In this document: positions 26,447-36,217 of the stretch, one piece after another
Layout of the letters: every line of letters starts with the position of its first letter
Position numbering within the stretch: the first letter of the stretch is position 1
Source of the DNA: Duganella levis
GTDB taxonomy: Bacteria; Pseudomonadota; Gammaproteobacteria; Burkholderiales; Burkholderiaceae_D
Reading direction: 5' to 3'
DNA: 64,000 nt
Assembly: GCF_009857605.1 (NCBI RefSeq)
Contig: NZ_WWCT01000018.1
Coordinates: forward strand, 62,001 to 126,000
The notes under the pieces: generated by a model
Seen by the model: only the letters and a program-made list of their open reading frames with translations
Databases searched by the model: none
What the model was told of the DNA's origin: nothing
Program-made: the position numbers and the translations under genes

Positions 26447-27411
26447 TCGACTTCCTTGGCGTAGCGCTGTGCCAGCACAGCGCACACCATCAGCTGCAAC
26501 TGGTGGAACAGCATCAGCGGCAACACCACGGCGCCCAGCGCGCCGCCTGCGAACAGAACCTTGGCCATCGGCACGCCGCTGGCCAAGCTCTTTTTAGAAC
26601 CGCAGAACACAATCGCAATCCGGTCCTCGCGATTGAAACCCAGCCGCCGCGCTGCCTGCGCGCTGATGAACATCACCAATCCCAGCAGCAACGCATTCAC
26701 CACCATCAGCCCGGCCAGCGTGGCCCACGACACGTCGTGCCACAAGCCCTGCCCGACCGCTTCGCTGAACGCCGTGTACACCACCAGCAGAATCGAACCC
26801 TGATCCACCAGCCGCGTCAGCGCCTTGTTGCGCTCAACCCAGCCGCCGATCCAGCGCCGCGCGATTTGGCCGGCAATGAATGGCAGCAACAGCTGCAAGG
26901 CGATCTGCAAGGCCGAGTCCAGCGGCGAACCGCCCGCCATCTGCGCCGAGGTCAGCAAGCCGACCAGCACCGGCGTCAGGAAAATCCCGAACAGGTTCGA
27001 CGCCGACGCGCTGCAAATCGCCGCCGGCACATTGCCGCGCGCCGCCGCCGTGAAGGCGATCGACGATTGCACCGTCGATGGCAGCATGCACAGGAACAGG
27101 ATGCCGAGGTACAGGTCCGGCGTCACCAGCGGCGTCAGCACCGGTTTCAGCAGCAGCCCCAGCAAGGGGAACAGCGCGAAGGTGCACAGCATCACCAGCA
27201 GATGCAAGCGCCAGTGCGTAATGCCGGCCACCACCGCCTCGCGCGACAGCTTGGCGCCGTGCAGGAAGAACAGCAGCGACACCGCGATGTGAGTGATGTT
27301 ATTGAAGATGACTTCACCCTGTCCATGGCAGGGGAAGAAACTGGCGGCGATCACGGTCGCGATCATGGCCAGCGTGAAGTTGTCTGGCAAAAAACGGGGA
27401 CGCTTGATCAT
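26443..27411 (-). CDS. Bile acid:sodium symporter family protein (YfeH type)
   Basis: A 322-residue membrane protein with about ten hydrophobic helices and conserved features of the SBF-like family (FFLHGAKLSREA, MLPSTVQSSIAFT, FCGSKKSLASG). The substrate is unknown; annotated relatives transport organic anions. It overlaps the start of the converging hslO and is itself overlapped by four bases with the small lipoprotein gene upstream, so the two may be one transcript. Confidence 0.88.
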   Translation of the reverse strand: MIKRPRFLPDNFTLAMIATVIAASFFPCHGQGEVIFNNITHIAVSLLFFLHGAKLSREAVVAGITHWRLHLLVMLCTFALFPLLGLLLKPVLTPLVTPDLYLGILFLCMLPSTVQSSIAFTAAARGNVPAAICSASASNLFGIFLTPVLVGLLTSAQMAGGSPLDSALQIALQLLLPFIAGQIARRWIGGWVERNKALTRLVDQGSILLVVYTAFSEAVGQGLWHDVSWATLAGLMVVNALLLGLVMFISAQAARRLGFNREDRIAIVFCGSKKSLASGVPMAKVLFAGGALGAVVLPLMLFHQLQLMVCAVLAQRYAKEVD

Positions 27412-27725
27412 TTAGGGCACTTCACTTCCAGCACATCGATGGCGCCCACGGTTTTGGCGGACGAGGCGCTGCGCACCAGGTCGACGCGTTCCAGGCAATT
27501 TTTCTGCACCAGCCGCTCGTAGGTGCGGGTGCAGCTGATCACGGCGTCGGCGCCGCTGCCGGCGTTACAGTAGAAGCCTTCGGCCTGCATGCGCACCAGC
27601 GCCTGCTCCATCGGCATGCCGGGCTGCACGGTTTGGGTAACGAAATGACCGAGCCGCGACTGGTCGATTGAACAGGCTGCCAACACCAGTGGCACGGCCG
27701 CCAACAAAATTCTGCGCATGCGCAT
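27408..27725 (-). CDS. Small lipoprotein of unknown function
   Basis: A 105-residue protein with a lipoprotein signal ending in VLAAC. The mature part has four further Cys (FYCNA, ISCTRT, NCLER, VKCPK) that could form disulphides in the periplasm. It has a start at 27725 or 27719 and overlaps the symporter gene by four bases. No family is recognised. Confidence 0.7.
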   Translation of the reverse strand: MRMRRILLAAVPLVLAACSIDQSRLGHFVTQTVQPGMPMEQALVRMQAEGFYCNAGSGADAVISCTRTYERLVQKNCLERVDLVRSASSAKTVGAIDVLEVKCPK

Positions 27726-27775
27726 TGCTTCTCCTCAATCTCCTTATTTCCAGCCAGCAGTGTAACGCAATGTCA

Positions 27776-27809
27776 GCGTCATGATCCGGTCACACTTGCC
27801 ACCTATGAT
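27776..27809 (+). promoter_or_regulatory. Candidate PhoB-dependent promoter
   Basis: GCGTCAT (27776-27782), four bases, CGGTCAC (27787-27793) gives two PhoB half-sites 11 bases apart (5/7 and 6/7 matches to CTGTCAT/CTGTCAC). Ten bases further is TATGAT (27804-27809), a -10 at the spacing seen in PhoB promoters where the Pho box replaces the -35. It stands before a receptor and phosphodiesterase operon. Confidence 0.6.
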
Positions 27810-27844
27810 GCGCTGCGTTATTCATCCCTTAATCTGGACAATTC

Positions 27845-30235
27845 ATGAACAAGAAATTCTCCGTAGTTTGCTTCGCCGTGCTGAGCTTGCCTATGCTGGC
27901 GATGGCAGCCAACGTTGCTGCCGCCGTTGCCGATATGGCTGACACCCCTGCCGCCGTCGAAGCTGCTTCGGAGGCCGAGGCCGCCGCCGCTGGCCCGATC
28001 GCCACCGTGGAAGTGGCTACCCGCAAGACCCGTTCGTCGGTCGAGCTGGGCAAGAACGATATGCAGAAAATGCTGCCGGGCATTAACCCGCTGAAGGCGC
28101 TGCAAACCCTGCCGGGCGTCAGCTTCCAGACCGCCGACCCATGGGGCAATAACGAGCAGAATCTGTCGCTGTTCATCCACGGCTTCAGCGGCTCGCAGCT
28201 GGGCTACACGCTGGACGGCGTGCCGCTCGGCGACCAGCAATACGGCAACTACAACGGCCTGTCGCCACAGCGCGCCATCACCAGCGAAAACGTCGGCAGC
28301 GTGATCCTGTCGTCGGGCGCCGGCGACCTGTCGACCGCTTCCACCAGCAACCTGGGCGGCACCATCGAGACCTTCTCCAGCAACCCGCTGGCCAACCAGA
28401 ACGTCGCCGTGCAGCAGACTGTCGGCAGCTACAAGACCTCGCGCACCTTCGTGCGCTACGATACCGGCAACTTCGGCGACGGCAACAGCGCCTACATCTC
28501 GGCCGTGCACCACGAGCAGAAAGCCTGGGACTTCAACGGCCGCCAGGGCGGCGACCAGGTCAACGCCAAGTTCATCAACAACGGCAACAACGGCAAGCTG
28601 ACCCTGTACTTCGCGTACTCGGACAAGATCGAGCCGAACGAAGACAGCACCGTGCGCTCGGCTACCGAGAAGTACCAGCCGTACACCCGTCCGTTCATGT
28701 ACCCGAACTTCCAGCAAGCGGTGAACTACCTGTCGGCCACCGGCGGCACCCCTGCGGCGGACGGCAACAACTACCGCAACTACTACAGCGATGCGCAGCG
28801 TACCGATTACCTGACCTACGCCAAGTACGACTGGAACATCAACGACACCACCACCTGGTCGAACCAGATCTACTACCATAACGACGACGGCGTCGGCGTG
28901 GTTGCCGGTCCTATCGGCGTGGCAGGCTTGCCGGCGCTGTTCGCGGTCTACTTCCCGGGCCAGAACCTGAAGCAGGTGTTCGGCAACTCCGGCTACGCCA
29001 CCCGCACCACCGAATACACGATCAACCGCAACGGCTGGCTGTCGAATTTCAAGACCGAACTGGGCAACCACACCCTGCAAGCCGGCCTGTGGTTCGAGCA
29101 CAATCGCTCGTCGGCTTACCGCCGCTGGTATGCGCTGGATGTGAACAATCCTAGCTCGCCATACGACCGTCCAAGCAATCCGCTGATCACCCAGTACGGC
29201 AGCGAAATCGACAACAAGGTCGCCCAGTTGAGCCTGCAAGACGAATGGCGCGTGCGTCCAGACATGACCTTGCTGGCCGGCTTCAAATCCAGCCTGCAAT
29301 TTGCCGATGGTCAGTTCCCGGTGCAGCCGAAGAACGGCGCGATTGCCGGCTCGACCGCGCTGCCGGTGGGTAATATCGACACCAAGAAATGGTTCCTGCC
29401 GCAGATCGGCGGCCGCTGGGATATCACCGCGCAAGACCAGGCTTTCTTCAACGTGCAGAAAAACATGCGCCAGTTCGTCACCTACGGCGGCGGCGGCGCG
29501 TCGCCATGGAGCTTGTCGAGCCAGGCCGCGTTTGACCTGTTCAAACAGACCGCCAAGCCGGAAACCTCGATCACCTACGAAGCCGGCCTGCGCAGCAGCC
29601 ACCAGCTGAACTGGGGCTCGCTGAGCGCGATCGATGGCCAGATCAACGTCTACCACGTCGACTTCAAGGACCGCCTGCTGCAGATCAGCCCGACCTCGGT
29701 GATCTCATCGATTATCGGCGGCAACCTGGCGGTGCTGACCAACGTCGGTAGTGTCAAGACCAACGGCATTGACCTGTCGGCCACCGCCCACTTCGGCCGC
29801 ACCTTCTCGCTGTACAACGCGCTGTCGTACAACGACTCCAAGTACAGCGACAACTACCTGAACGGCACCGCCACCGTGCAAACCGCCGGCAAAAAAGTGC
29901 CAGGCAGCCCGGAGTGGATGAACAAGACCGTCGCCACCTTGACCGTGGCCGACACCGAGTTCCAGCTGATCGGCGACTACGTCGGCAAGCGTTACGCCAC
30001 CTACACCAACGACCTGTCGGTGAACAGCTACTTCCTGATGAGCCTGGGCGTATCGGGCAAGCTGCCATTCCTGAACGGCGGCTGGCTCAAGAACGCGCGC
30101 TATCGCCTGAACATCACCAACCTGGCCAATCGCGAGGGTGACCTCAACGTGGTGGTCGGCGCGGCCAGCGGCACGTACAATACCTTCCCAATTGCACCTC
30201 GTCAGGGCTTCCTGACTTTGATGGCGGACTTCTGA
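27845..30235 (+). CDS. TonB-dependent outer membrane receptor, probably for a phosphorus compound
   Basis: A 796-residue receptor with a signal peptide, an Ala/Glu-rich spacer, a plug domain (LKALQTLPGV, FIHGFSGSQLGYTLDGVPL) and a long beta barrel ending in LMADF with a terminal Phe. It brings nutrients through the outer membrane with TonB energy. Operon partner and promoter (glycerophosphodiester phosphodiesterase in TGATG overlap, PhoB-type promoter upstream) point to uptake of a phosphodiester or phosphate-containing ligand; the ligand itself is inference. Confidence 0.85.
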   Translation: MNKKFSVVCFAVLSLPMLAMAANVAAAVADMADTPAAVEAASEAEAAAAGPIATVEVATRKTRSSVELGKNDMQKMLPGINPLKALQTLPGVSFQTADPWGNNEQNLSLFIHGFSGSQLGYTLDGVPLGDQQYGNYNGLSPQRAITSENVGSVILSSGAGDLSTASTSNLGGTIETFSSNPLANQNVAVQQTVGSYKTSRTFVRYDTGNFGDGNSAYISAVHHEQKAWDFNGRQGGDQVNAKFINNGNNGKLTLYFAYSDKIEPNEDSTVRSATEKYQPYTRPFMYPNFQQAVNYLSATGGTPAADGNNYRNYYSDAQRTDYLTYAKYDWNINDTTTWSNQIYYHNDDGVGVVAGPIGVAGLPALFAVYFPGQNLKQVFGNSGYATRTTEYTINRNGWLSNFKTELGNHTLQAGLWFEHNRSSAYRRWYALDVNNPSSPYDRPSNPLITQYGSEIDNKVAQLSLQDEWRVRPDMTLLAGFKSSLQFADGQFPVQPKNGAIAGSTALPVGNIDTKKWFLPQIGGRWDITAQDQAFFNVQKNMRQFVTYGGGGASPWSLSSQAAFDLFKQTAKPETSITYEAGLRSSHQLNWGSLSAIDGQINVYHVDFKDRLLQISPTSVISSIIGGNLAVLTNVGSVKTNGIDLSATAHFGRTFSLYNALSYNDSKYSDNYLNGTATVQTAGKKVPGSPEWMNKTVATLTVADTEFQLIGDYVGKRYATYTNDLSVNSYFLMSLGVSGKLPFLNGGWLKNARYRLNITNLANREGDLNVVVGAASGTYNTFPIAPRQGFLTLMADF

Positions 30236-31437
30236 TGACCACACTTTATTTGCCTAAGCGCCTGTCCCGTCGCGGCTTCATCCAGACTGCGGCAGTGGCG
30301 ACCGGCGCGGCCGGCGCCGCCCTGCTGCTGCCGGGCTTGGCCCACGCCGCCAGCATGCTGACGCCAGGCCCGTTCGCCACGCCGGACCTGTCCGGCATGC
30401 CGGGCGTCGGTCCGGTCGGCGTGGCGCAGCCGCGTCCGCTGATCTTCGGCCACCGCGGCGCCAGCGCGCTGCGTCCCGAACATACGCTGGCCTCGTACGC
30501 CAAGGCGATTGCCGACGGCGCCGACTATGTCGAGCCGGACCTGGTCAGCACCAAGGACGGTGTGCTGGTGGCGCGCCACGAAGCCTTCCTGAGCGAGACC
30601 ACCGATGTCGGTAGCCGTTCGGAATTTGCCAGCCGCAAGACCCGCAAAACCATCGACGGCGAAACCCACGAAGGCTGGTTCGTCGACGACTTCACGTTGG
30701 CCGAACTGAAAACGCTGCGCGCGGTGGAGCGGATTCCGCAATACCGTCCGGGCAGCGCGCAGTACAACGGCATGTTCCAGGTGGCGACGTTTGAAGAAAT
30801 CATCGACTTCGTCGCAGCCGAATCGGCGGCACGCGGCCGCATCGTCGGCATCGTGCCGGAGCTGAAGCACTCGACCTACTTCGCCAGCGTCGGCCTGCCG
30901 CTGGAAGACCGTTTCCTGGCGATCATTGCAGCGCACGACTACACGCGCCGCAATCCCATCGAGATCCAGTCGTTTGAAGTGGCCAACCTGAAATACCTGC
31001 GCGGCAAGCTGGGCCGCCGCGCCAACCTGCGCCTGATGCAGCTGGTGATCGGCGAGAATGTGCGTCCGATGGACGTGGCAGCCGCCGGCGGCACGCTGAC
31101 CTTCGCACAGATGTGCACGCCAGCCGGCCTGCGCGACATCGCCCAGTACGCCGACGTGGTGGCGCCGCCAACGCGCAGCATTATCCCGTTGAAAAAAGAC
31201 GGTTCGCTGGATGCGCCATCGTCGCTGGTGGAAGATGCGCACAAAGCCGGCCTGCGGGTGGAGCCATGGACCTTCCGTCCGGAGAACCACTTCCTGGCCG
31301 TCGACTTCCGCAACAGCGCCGGCGACGCCGTCCGCAACGAAGCCGGCTCCATCGCCGAAATCAAACGCTACATCGCCACCGGCATCGACGGCTTCTTCAC
31401 CGACGACCCAGCCCTGGGCCGCGCCGCCCTCGCCTAA
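30235..31437 (+). CDS. Glycerophosphodiester phosphodiesterase with Tat signal
   Basis: A 400-residue GDPD of GlpQ type. A twin-arginine signal (LSRRGFIQTAAV) leads to the mature part, which starts near SMLTPG. The catalytic motif FGHRGASALRPEHT and the metal ligands in EPDLVSTKDG are present. It hydrolyses glycerophosphodiesters to glycerol-3-phosphate in the periplasm. It starts in a TGATG overlap with the receptor gene and would feed on what that receptor imports. Confidence 0.9.
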   Translation: MTTLYLPKRLSRRGFIQTAAVATGAAGAALLLPGLAHAASMLTPGPFATPDLSGMPGVGPVGVAQPRPLIFGHRGASALRPEHTLASYAKAIADGADYVEPDLVSTKDGVLVARHEAFLSETTDVGSRSEFASRKTRKTIDGETHEGWFVDDFTLAELKTLRAVERIPQYRPGSAQYNGMFQVATFEEIIDFVAAESAARGRIVGIVPELKHSTYFASVGLPLEDRFLAIIAAHDYTRRNPIEIQSFEVANLKYLRGKLGRRANLRLMQLVIGENVRPMDVAAAGGTLTFAQMCTPAGLRDIAQYADVVAPPTRSIIPLKKDGSLDAPSSLVEDAHKAGLRVEPWTFRPENHFLAVDFRNSAGDAVRNEAGSIAEIKRYIATGIDGFFTDDPALGRAALA

Positions 31438-31442
31438 GCAAC

Positions 31443-31464
31443 CCGGGGTCAGTTCTGACCCCGG
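31443..31464. repeat. GGGGTCAG/CTGACCCC palindrome, second copy
   Basis: CCGGGGTCAG and CTGACCCCGG are perfect 10-base arms separated by TT, followed by TTT. It resembles the unit at 14388-14438 and may also end the receptor-phosphodiesterase transcript. Confidence 0.55.
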
Positions 31465-31571
31465 TTTACCTCCCTCATCCGAAATGATTTGACAGATTCA
31501 CAAATAACAAATTAACATTAAAATACATAAGCCCTTATGGATTATTCTTTTTTACGGAGACAATCTCGATA

Positions 31572-32669
31572 ATGCGTAAACTTCTTCCCATCGCAGTCAT
31601 GGTCCTCTGCGCCACCGCCTTCGCCAGCGCGCGAGCACAGGCGCCCGGGCCGGCTGCGGCGGCGCAACTGGCCCAGCCGTTGAGCGCCGCCGACAAGGCC
31701 GCAACCGTCGACCTGCTGGCCCAACGCCTCTCCGCCAAATACATTTACGCTGAGGCCGGCGACAAGATGGCTGCCGCCGTTCGCGACCACTTGCGCAAGG
31801 GTGACTACGAGAAGATTAAGACGGATGAGGAATTCGCAAAATTGCTGACGACCGATATCCAGGCTGCGAACCCGGACAAACACCTGAGCATCCGCTACGT
31901 CCCCAATGCACGACCTGATATGCCTCGCCCCACTGCCAAGCAAGGCATGCCGGATGACATGCGACAGCGTATGACCGAAGTGGGCAAACACATCAATTTC
32001 GGATTTGAAAAGGTGGAGCGTCTGCCGGGCAATATTATCTACCTCAAGTTCGACGCGTTCTTTGAAGCGAATCTCGGCAAGGCAGCCGCGACGGCCGCAA
32101 TGAACCTGGCAGCCAATGGCGACGCGATGATCATCGACCTGCGCGAGAATGGTGGCGGCGACCCGAACATGGTGGCCCATGTGGCAAGCTACCTGCTGGG
32201 CGATCAGAAGATCCATCTGTCGGACATCTACTACCGCGCGGACAATGAAACCAATTCCTTCTGGAGCGATCCCGCCGTGCCGGGCGCGCGCTTCGGTGCG
32301 GACAAGCCGGTCTACGTGCTCACCAGCGGCAACACCTTCTCCGCAGCGGAAGATTTTACCTACAACCTGCAGGCCATCAAGCGCATCACGGTGGTGGGTG
32401 AAACCAGCGGCGGCGGTGCGCATCCGATCCAGCCGTTCCGTATCGATCCTAATCTGGTCGCCGTCATCCCGATCGGACGCTCCATCAACCCGATCACCAA
32501 AGCCGATTGGGAAGGCGCCGGCGTTAAACCCGACGTTGCCATCGCCGCCGATAAGGCGCTTGCCAAGGCAAACGCACTGGCGCTGCGTAAGATATTGCCA
32601 GCGATTAAAAATCCCCAGGAGCGGTCTACCCTGGAGAAAAAACTCGCCGAGTTGGAAGCAACTTTGTAG
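31572..32669 (+). CDS. S41 family peptidase (IRBP/tricorn-like)
   Basis: A 365-residue exported protein (signal peptide ending about RAQA). An N-terminal three-helix bundle is followed by an S41 core with the catalytic Ser257 in TSGNTFSAAED and the preceding IIDLRENGGGDP strand. No PDZ domain is seen. A consensus -35 (TTGACA, 31489-31494) lies upstream but its -10 is poor. A terminator hairpin follows the gene. The peptidase target is unknown. Confidence 0.85.
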   Translation: MRKLLPIAVMVLCATAFASARAQAPGPAAAAQLAQPLSAADKAATVDLLAQRLSAKYIYAEAGDKMAAAVRDHLRKGDYEKIKTDEEFAKLLTTDIQAANPDKHLSIRYVPNARPDMPRPTAKQGMPDDMRQRMTEVGKHINFGFEKVERLPGNIIYLKFDAFFEANLGKAAATAAMNLAANGDAMIIDLRENGGGDPNMVAHVASYLLGDQKIHLSDIYYRADNETNSFWSDPAVPGARFGADKPVYVLTSGNTFSAAEDFTYNLQAIKRITVVGETSGGGAHPIQPFRIDPNLVAVIPIGRSINPITKADWEGAGVKPDVAIAADKALAKANALALRKILPAIKNPQERSTLEKKLAELEATL

Positions 32670-32675
32670 ATGAAA

Positions 32676-32701
32676 AAGGCCGGAGTTTTTCCTCCGGCCT
32701 T
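32676..32701. terminator. Bidirectional terminator between the S41 peptidase gene and hemS
   Basis: AAGGCCGGAG and CTCCGGCCTT form a ten-base-pair stem with a six-base loop. On the minus strand it is followed by TTTTTCA, which suits the end of the hemS transcript. Confidence 0.75.
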
Positions 32702-32706
32702 CTACT

Positions 32707-33888
32707 TTAACGGTTGGCCTGACGAGTAGCATCCGCCTTTGGCAGGGCGGCGGTCATGTCGACCCAGCTTTGCGGCTGCGGTTTGTTGCGCTCACGGACG
32801 CCGAAGAAGCTGACTACCAGGTCGCCATTCTTGTCGAAGAATTCCACTGACGTCACGCCGGCACGCTTGATCACGTAGCCGCTGTGGAAGGCGCTGTCGC
32901 GCAGGTGCAGATTAAACTCCGGATCGAGCACGTTGAAGAAGCCGCCGGCTTCCTGCACCTTGACGATCTTGCCGCTGTAGATCTGGATCGTGGCGTCATT
33001 GCCGAGGAAGGCCATGATGTCCAGCTTCTGCTTGGCCGACTCTTCCAGCAGTTGACGCACTGCCTGCGGCGTGATCGGCTGCACCTTGTCCACTGGTCCC
33101 AGGCGCAGCGCCTGTTCGCGCGACATGCCGAACTCGGTCACCAGGCGGTTGAACTGGTGCACATCGTTCAGTTCATTCCACGCCAGTTGATATTCCTTGA
33201 CGTCGATCGCGCTGTCCGGCTTGACGGCCGGCTTGAGCGGTGCTGCCGCCACTTTCAGGTCGGCGCTTTGCACCGGATTGCGGAAGTCGGCCACGATCTT
33301 GTCGAACACCGCCACGCCGGCATCGCTCTTGACGTACAGCTTGTGCGCGGCGTTGCCGCTCTGGTCGAAGAATTGCAGGCTGCGCGTGACGGCGCCGTCC
33401 TTGCCCGGCTGTACCACGGCAAACGCGTACTTCCAGTTTTTAAAGGTGAAGCGCAGATCGATCTCGCCGCCCAGATAGCCGCCGGCGATGTTGCGCAGGC
33501 GTGCTTCGCGTTCCTTTTCCTTGTCGGCGTCGAGGCCGGCGATTTCTTCCTGCGGCTTCAGGCGCGTGGCGACGCCGGTGCGTTCGATGACGCCGTTTTC
33601 ATTGCGCGTCAGCGCCATCACGGTGCCGAGGTCGAGCGCGCGGCGCATGATTTCGCGCGGCACGTTGTCGCCTTCCTGCAAGCGCGTGACGGTCTTGCCG
33701 AGGCCGGTGGTGGCCAGCAGTTCGGCTTCCGAGACGTTCAGTCTGGCGGCGGCGTCGCGCAGCGCCAGCTTCGGCTGTTCGGCGCGCAGCGTGTCGTAGC
33801 GTTCGGCCAGACTGGCTGCAACCGCCGGCACGGACGAGATCAGCAAGGCGCCGGTCAGCGCCAGGGCAAATCGATGGTGGGGTTTCAT
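32707..33888 (-). CDS. HemS/HmuS-type haem-binding protein with a signal peptide
   Basis: A 393-residue protein of the hemin-degrading factor family: two HemS-like repeats, the haem-ligand His182 in AAHKLYV (matching His196 of Yersinia HemS) and Arg146 in DLRFTF are conserved. Relatives are cytoplasmic, yet this one begins with a classical signal peptide (FALALTGALLISSVPAVAA) and should be periplasmic. AAGGAG overlaps the stop of the upstream haem receptor gene six bases before the ATG, so both are one operon under the Fur box. No haem ABC transporter lies nearby. Confidence 0.85.
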   Translation of the reverse strand: MKPHHRFALALTGALLISSVPAVAASLAERYDTLRAEQPKLALRDAAARLNVSEAELLATTGLGKTVTRLQEGDNVPREIMRRALDLGTVMALTRNENGVIERTGVATRLKPQEEIAGLDADKEKEREARLRNIAGGYLGGEIDLRFTFKNWKYAFAVVQPGKDGAVTRSLQFFDQSGNAAHKLYVKSDAGVAVFDKIVADFRNPVQSADLKVAAAPLKPAVKPDSAIDVKEYQLAWNELNDVHQFNRLVTEFGMSREQALRLGPVDKVQPITPQAVRQLLEESAKQKLDIMAFLGNDATIQIYSGKIVKVQEAGGFFNVLDPEFNLHLRDSAFHSGYVIKRAGVTSVEFFDKNGDLVVSFFGVRERNKPQPQSWVDMTAALPKADATRQANR

Positions 33889-33898
33889 GGCTAGCTCC

Positions 33899-36217
33899 TT
33901 AGTAAATCACTTTGAGGTCGAATGCATAGTTGCGACCTGGACGGGTCTGGCGTTCGATGTCGGCCAGCGTGGCGGCCGTGGTGCCGGCCGGCAGGCTGCG
34001 CGACGAGGCGTAGTCCCAGTATTTCTTGTCGCCCAGGTTGTAGACGCCACCGCTGAGGGTGACGTGCTTGTTGATGTTCCAGTACGCCGTCAGGTCCAGC
34101 ACGCTGTAGCCGGGCACATCGAACAAGGTGGTGGTGCTGCCGGTCAGCACGTCGCCGACGGCACGCTTGCCGCGCGCGGTGCTGGCGGTCAGTGCCGCAC
34201 CGCCGCGCAGGGCCGGATCGTCATAGGCGAAGGTGGCGTTGGCTTTGTATGGCTGCACCGATGGCAGGTCGGCTTTCTTGCCGGTGGCGGTGTTTTCCGA
34301 GGTGCCTTTGGAGGCGCCGGCCGCGACATTGACGCTATAGCCTTTCATCGCCGGCAGCCACTGGGCCAGCTGGAAGTTCGAGCTGAATTCCACGCCGTAG
34401 ATGTTGGCCTTGCCGATGTTTTCCGGACGGTACAGGCCGAAGGTGATGGTCGGATAGTTGACCGGGTCCGGCGCCTGCGTGGCGTACTCGATGAAGTTGC
34501 TGTAGCGGGTATCGAATACGGAGGCGCTGAATTCCACGCCCGGCGTCGGCGCGCCTTTCAGGCCCACTTCAAAGGCGTTGCTGGTTTCCTTTTGCAGGTT
34601 GGGATTGCCCAGCACGGCGTAACCGTTGCCGGCGGCGGTGTAGCTGAACGAGTCGTAGGTGCCGGTGCGCTCGGCCGCCGACGGCAGGCGCGTGCCGCGC
34701 GAATATTGCGCAAAGGCGTTGAAGTTGGGCGCCACTTCCACCGACAGGTTCAGCGATGGCGTCAGGAAGGAGTCGGTTTCTTCCTTGATTTCCTTGGCCG
34801 CGCTCGGTACCGCGACGATGTAGCTTTGCAGGTTCTTTGGCGTCAGCTTGCGCTGCTCGCCGCGCAGGCCCGGCGTCAGCGTGGCTTGCTTGCCGCCCAG
34901 CGTGAAGCCGATCTCGTCGCGCACATAGGCGACGAATTTGTCGGTGTCCATGTCGACCATGCGGTTCTTCAGCGTGTACTGGTGCACGCCGGTCTTGACC
35001 ACCACGCGGTCCTCGCTCCACGGACGGCGGGTTTCCTGCTGCTCGTAGCTGACGCCGTAGCTCAGCAGATTGCCGGGAGCCAGCTGCTTGGTGGCGTCGG
35101 CGGCGATGCCTTTGCTGTCGTTGAAGTAGCCGGTGTTGATGTCGCGCACGTACGGTTGCGCGCCGGTGATGTAGTCGGCGTGGGTCAGATCCACCACTTC
35201 GGCTTTTTGCGTGAACAGTTTGGTGTCCAGCGTATCGAACAGGGCGATGCCGACCGGCGTCCACTGATGCTCGACGCTGAAACGGTTGCGCTTGGTGTTG
35301 GAGTTCTGCGTCGCGCCATCCGGGTACGACGAGCCGACCTTGTTGTCGAATTCGCGGTTGTGCTCGTTCTTGTAGCTGTCGATGGTGAAGCCCAGTTTCT
35401 GACCTTTGGCGATGGTCCAGTTCAGCTTGGCCAACACGGCGGTCGAATCCCAGTCGTCCGGATTCGATGGCGCGGTGCTGTTGATCATCGATTGGTCGCC
35501 GGTGCGGTGCGCCACCACGAGCAGGGCTTTCAGGCTCGGGCTGATTTCAGCGGCGCCGGTGACCGCATGCAGGCGCATGCCATGGTCCGAGGTGTGGCCG
35601 AACTTGTATTCGCCGTAGACCTTGCGGGTGCCGTCCAGGTAGTCTTCCGGGTCCTTGGTAATGAAGGATACCGAACCGCCCAGGCCCGGCGTGCCGCCGG
35701 CGGTCGGACTGGCGCCGGAACCGACGCGCACTTCGCGGAAGGTTTCCGGATCGAAGTAATCACGGCCGATGCCGAACGAGCTGTTCGAGGTGCCGTCCGG
35801 ACGCGAGGCGGCGTCCGGCAGCGAGATGCCGTCCACTTCCAGGCTGATGCGGTTGCCTTCGACGCCGCGGATGTTGATGCCGGTATTGCCGGCGCCATCC
35901 CAGATATTGCCGCCGCCGCTGGCTGCGGACGGCACCGCCACCAATGGCGAGTAGCGGGCGATGTTGGCCATGTCGATGGCGTTGTTCTGCTCCAGCTGGC
36001 GCGAGGTCAGCACGGTGGTGCTGCCGTTTTTGGTGGAATTAACGTCGTCGCGCTTGGCCTTGACCAGGATCTCCGACAATTCGGAAGCGGACTTGGCCGG
36101 CGCATCCTGCGCTACCGCCGGAAGGATGGCGGCGCCCAGCATCACCAGCAGGGCCGAGCGGACGTGAAGAGACAATGGCGCGGCCCGATGCCGAGCGCCC
36201 GTAGGGGTAGCAATCAT
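33899..36217 (-). CDS. TonB-dependent haem/haemoglobin receptor
   Basis: A receptor of about 772 residues from the ATG at 36217, which has GGAA nearby, with signal peptide, plug (GVEGNRISLEVDGISLPDA) and beta barrel with the FRAP/NPNL region (GNPNLQKETSNAFEVG) of haem receptors and a final Tyr. It is transcribed with the HemS-type gene. A Fur box lies 74 bases upstream. A start at 36292 is possible but puts the leader across that region. Confidence 0.88.
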   Translation of the reverse strand: MIATPTGARHRAAPLSLHVRSALLVMLGAAILPAVAQDAPAKSASELSEILVKAKRDDVNSTKNGSTTVLTSRQLEQNNAIDMANIARYSPLVAVPSAASGGGNIWDGAGNTGINIRGVEGNRISLEVDGISLPDAASRPDGTSNSSFGIGRDYFDPETFREVRVGSGASPTAGGTPGLGGSVSFITKDPEDYLDGTRKVYGEYKFGHTSDHGMRLHAVTGAAEISPSLKALLVVAHRTGDQSMINSTAPSNPDDWDSTAVLAKLNWTIAKGQKLGFTIDSYKNEHNREFDNKVGSSYPDGATQNSNTKRNRFSVEHQWTPVGIALFDTLDTKLFTQKAEVVDLTHADYITGAQPYVRDINTGYFNDSKGIAADATKQLAPGNLLSYGVSYEQQETRRPWSEDRVVVKTGVHQYTLKNRMVDMDTDKFVAYVRDEIGFTLGGKQATLTPGLRGEQRKLTPKNLQSYIVAVPSAAKEIKEETDSFLTPSLNLSVEVAPNFNAFAQYSRGTRLPSAAERTGTYDSFSYTAAGNGYAVLGNPNLQKETSNAFEVGLKGAPTPGVEFSASVFDTRYSNFIEYATQAPDPVNYPTITFGLYRPENIGKANIYGVEFSSNFQLAQWLPAMKGYSVNVAAGASKGTSENTATGKKADLPSVQPYKANATFAYDDPALRGGAALTASTARGKRAVGDVLTGSTTTLFDVPGYSVLDLTAYWNINKHVTLSGGVYNLGDKKYWDYASSRSLPAGTTAATLADIERQTRPGRNYAFDLKVIY

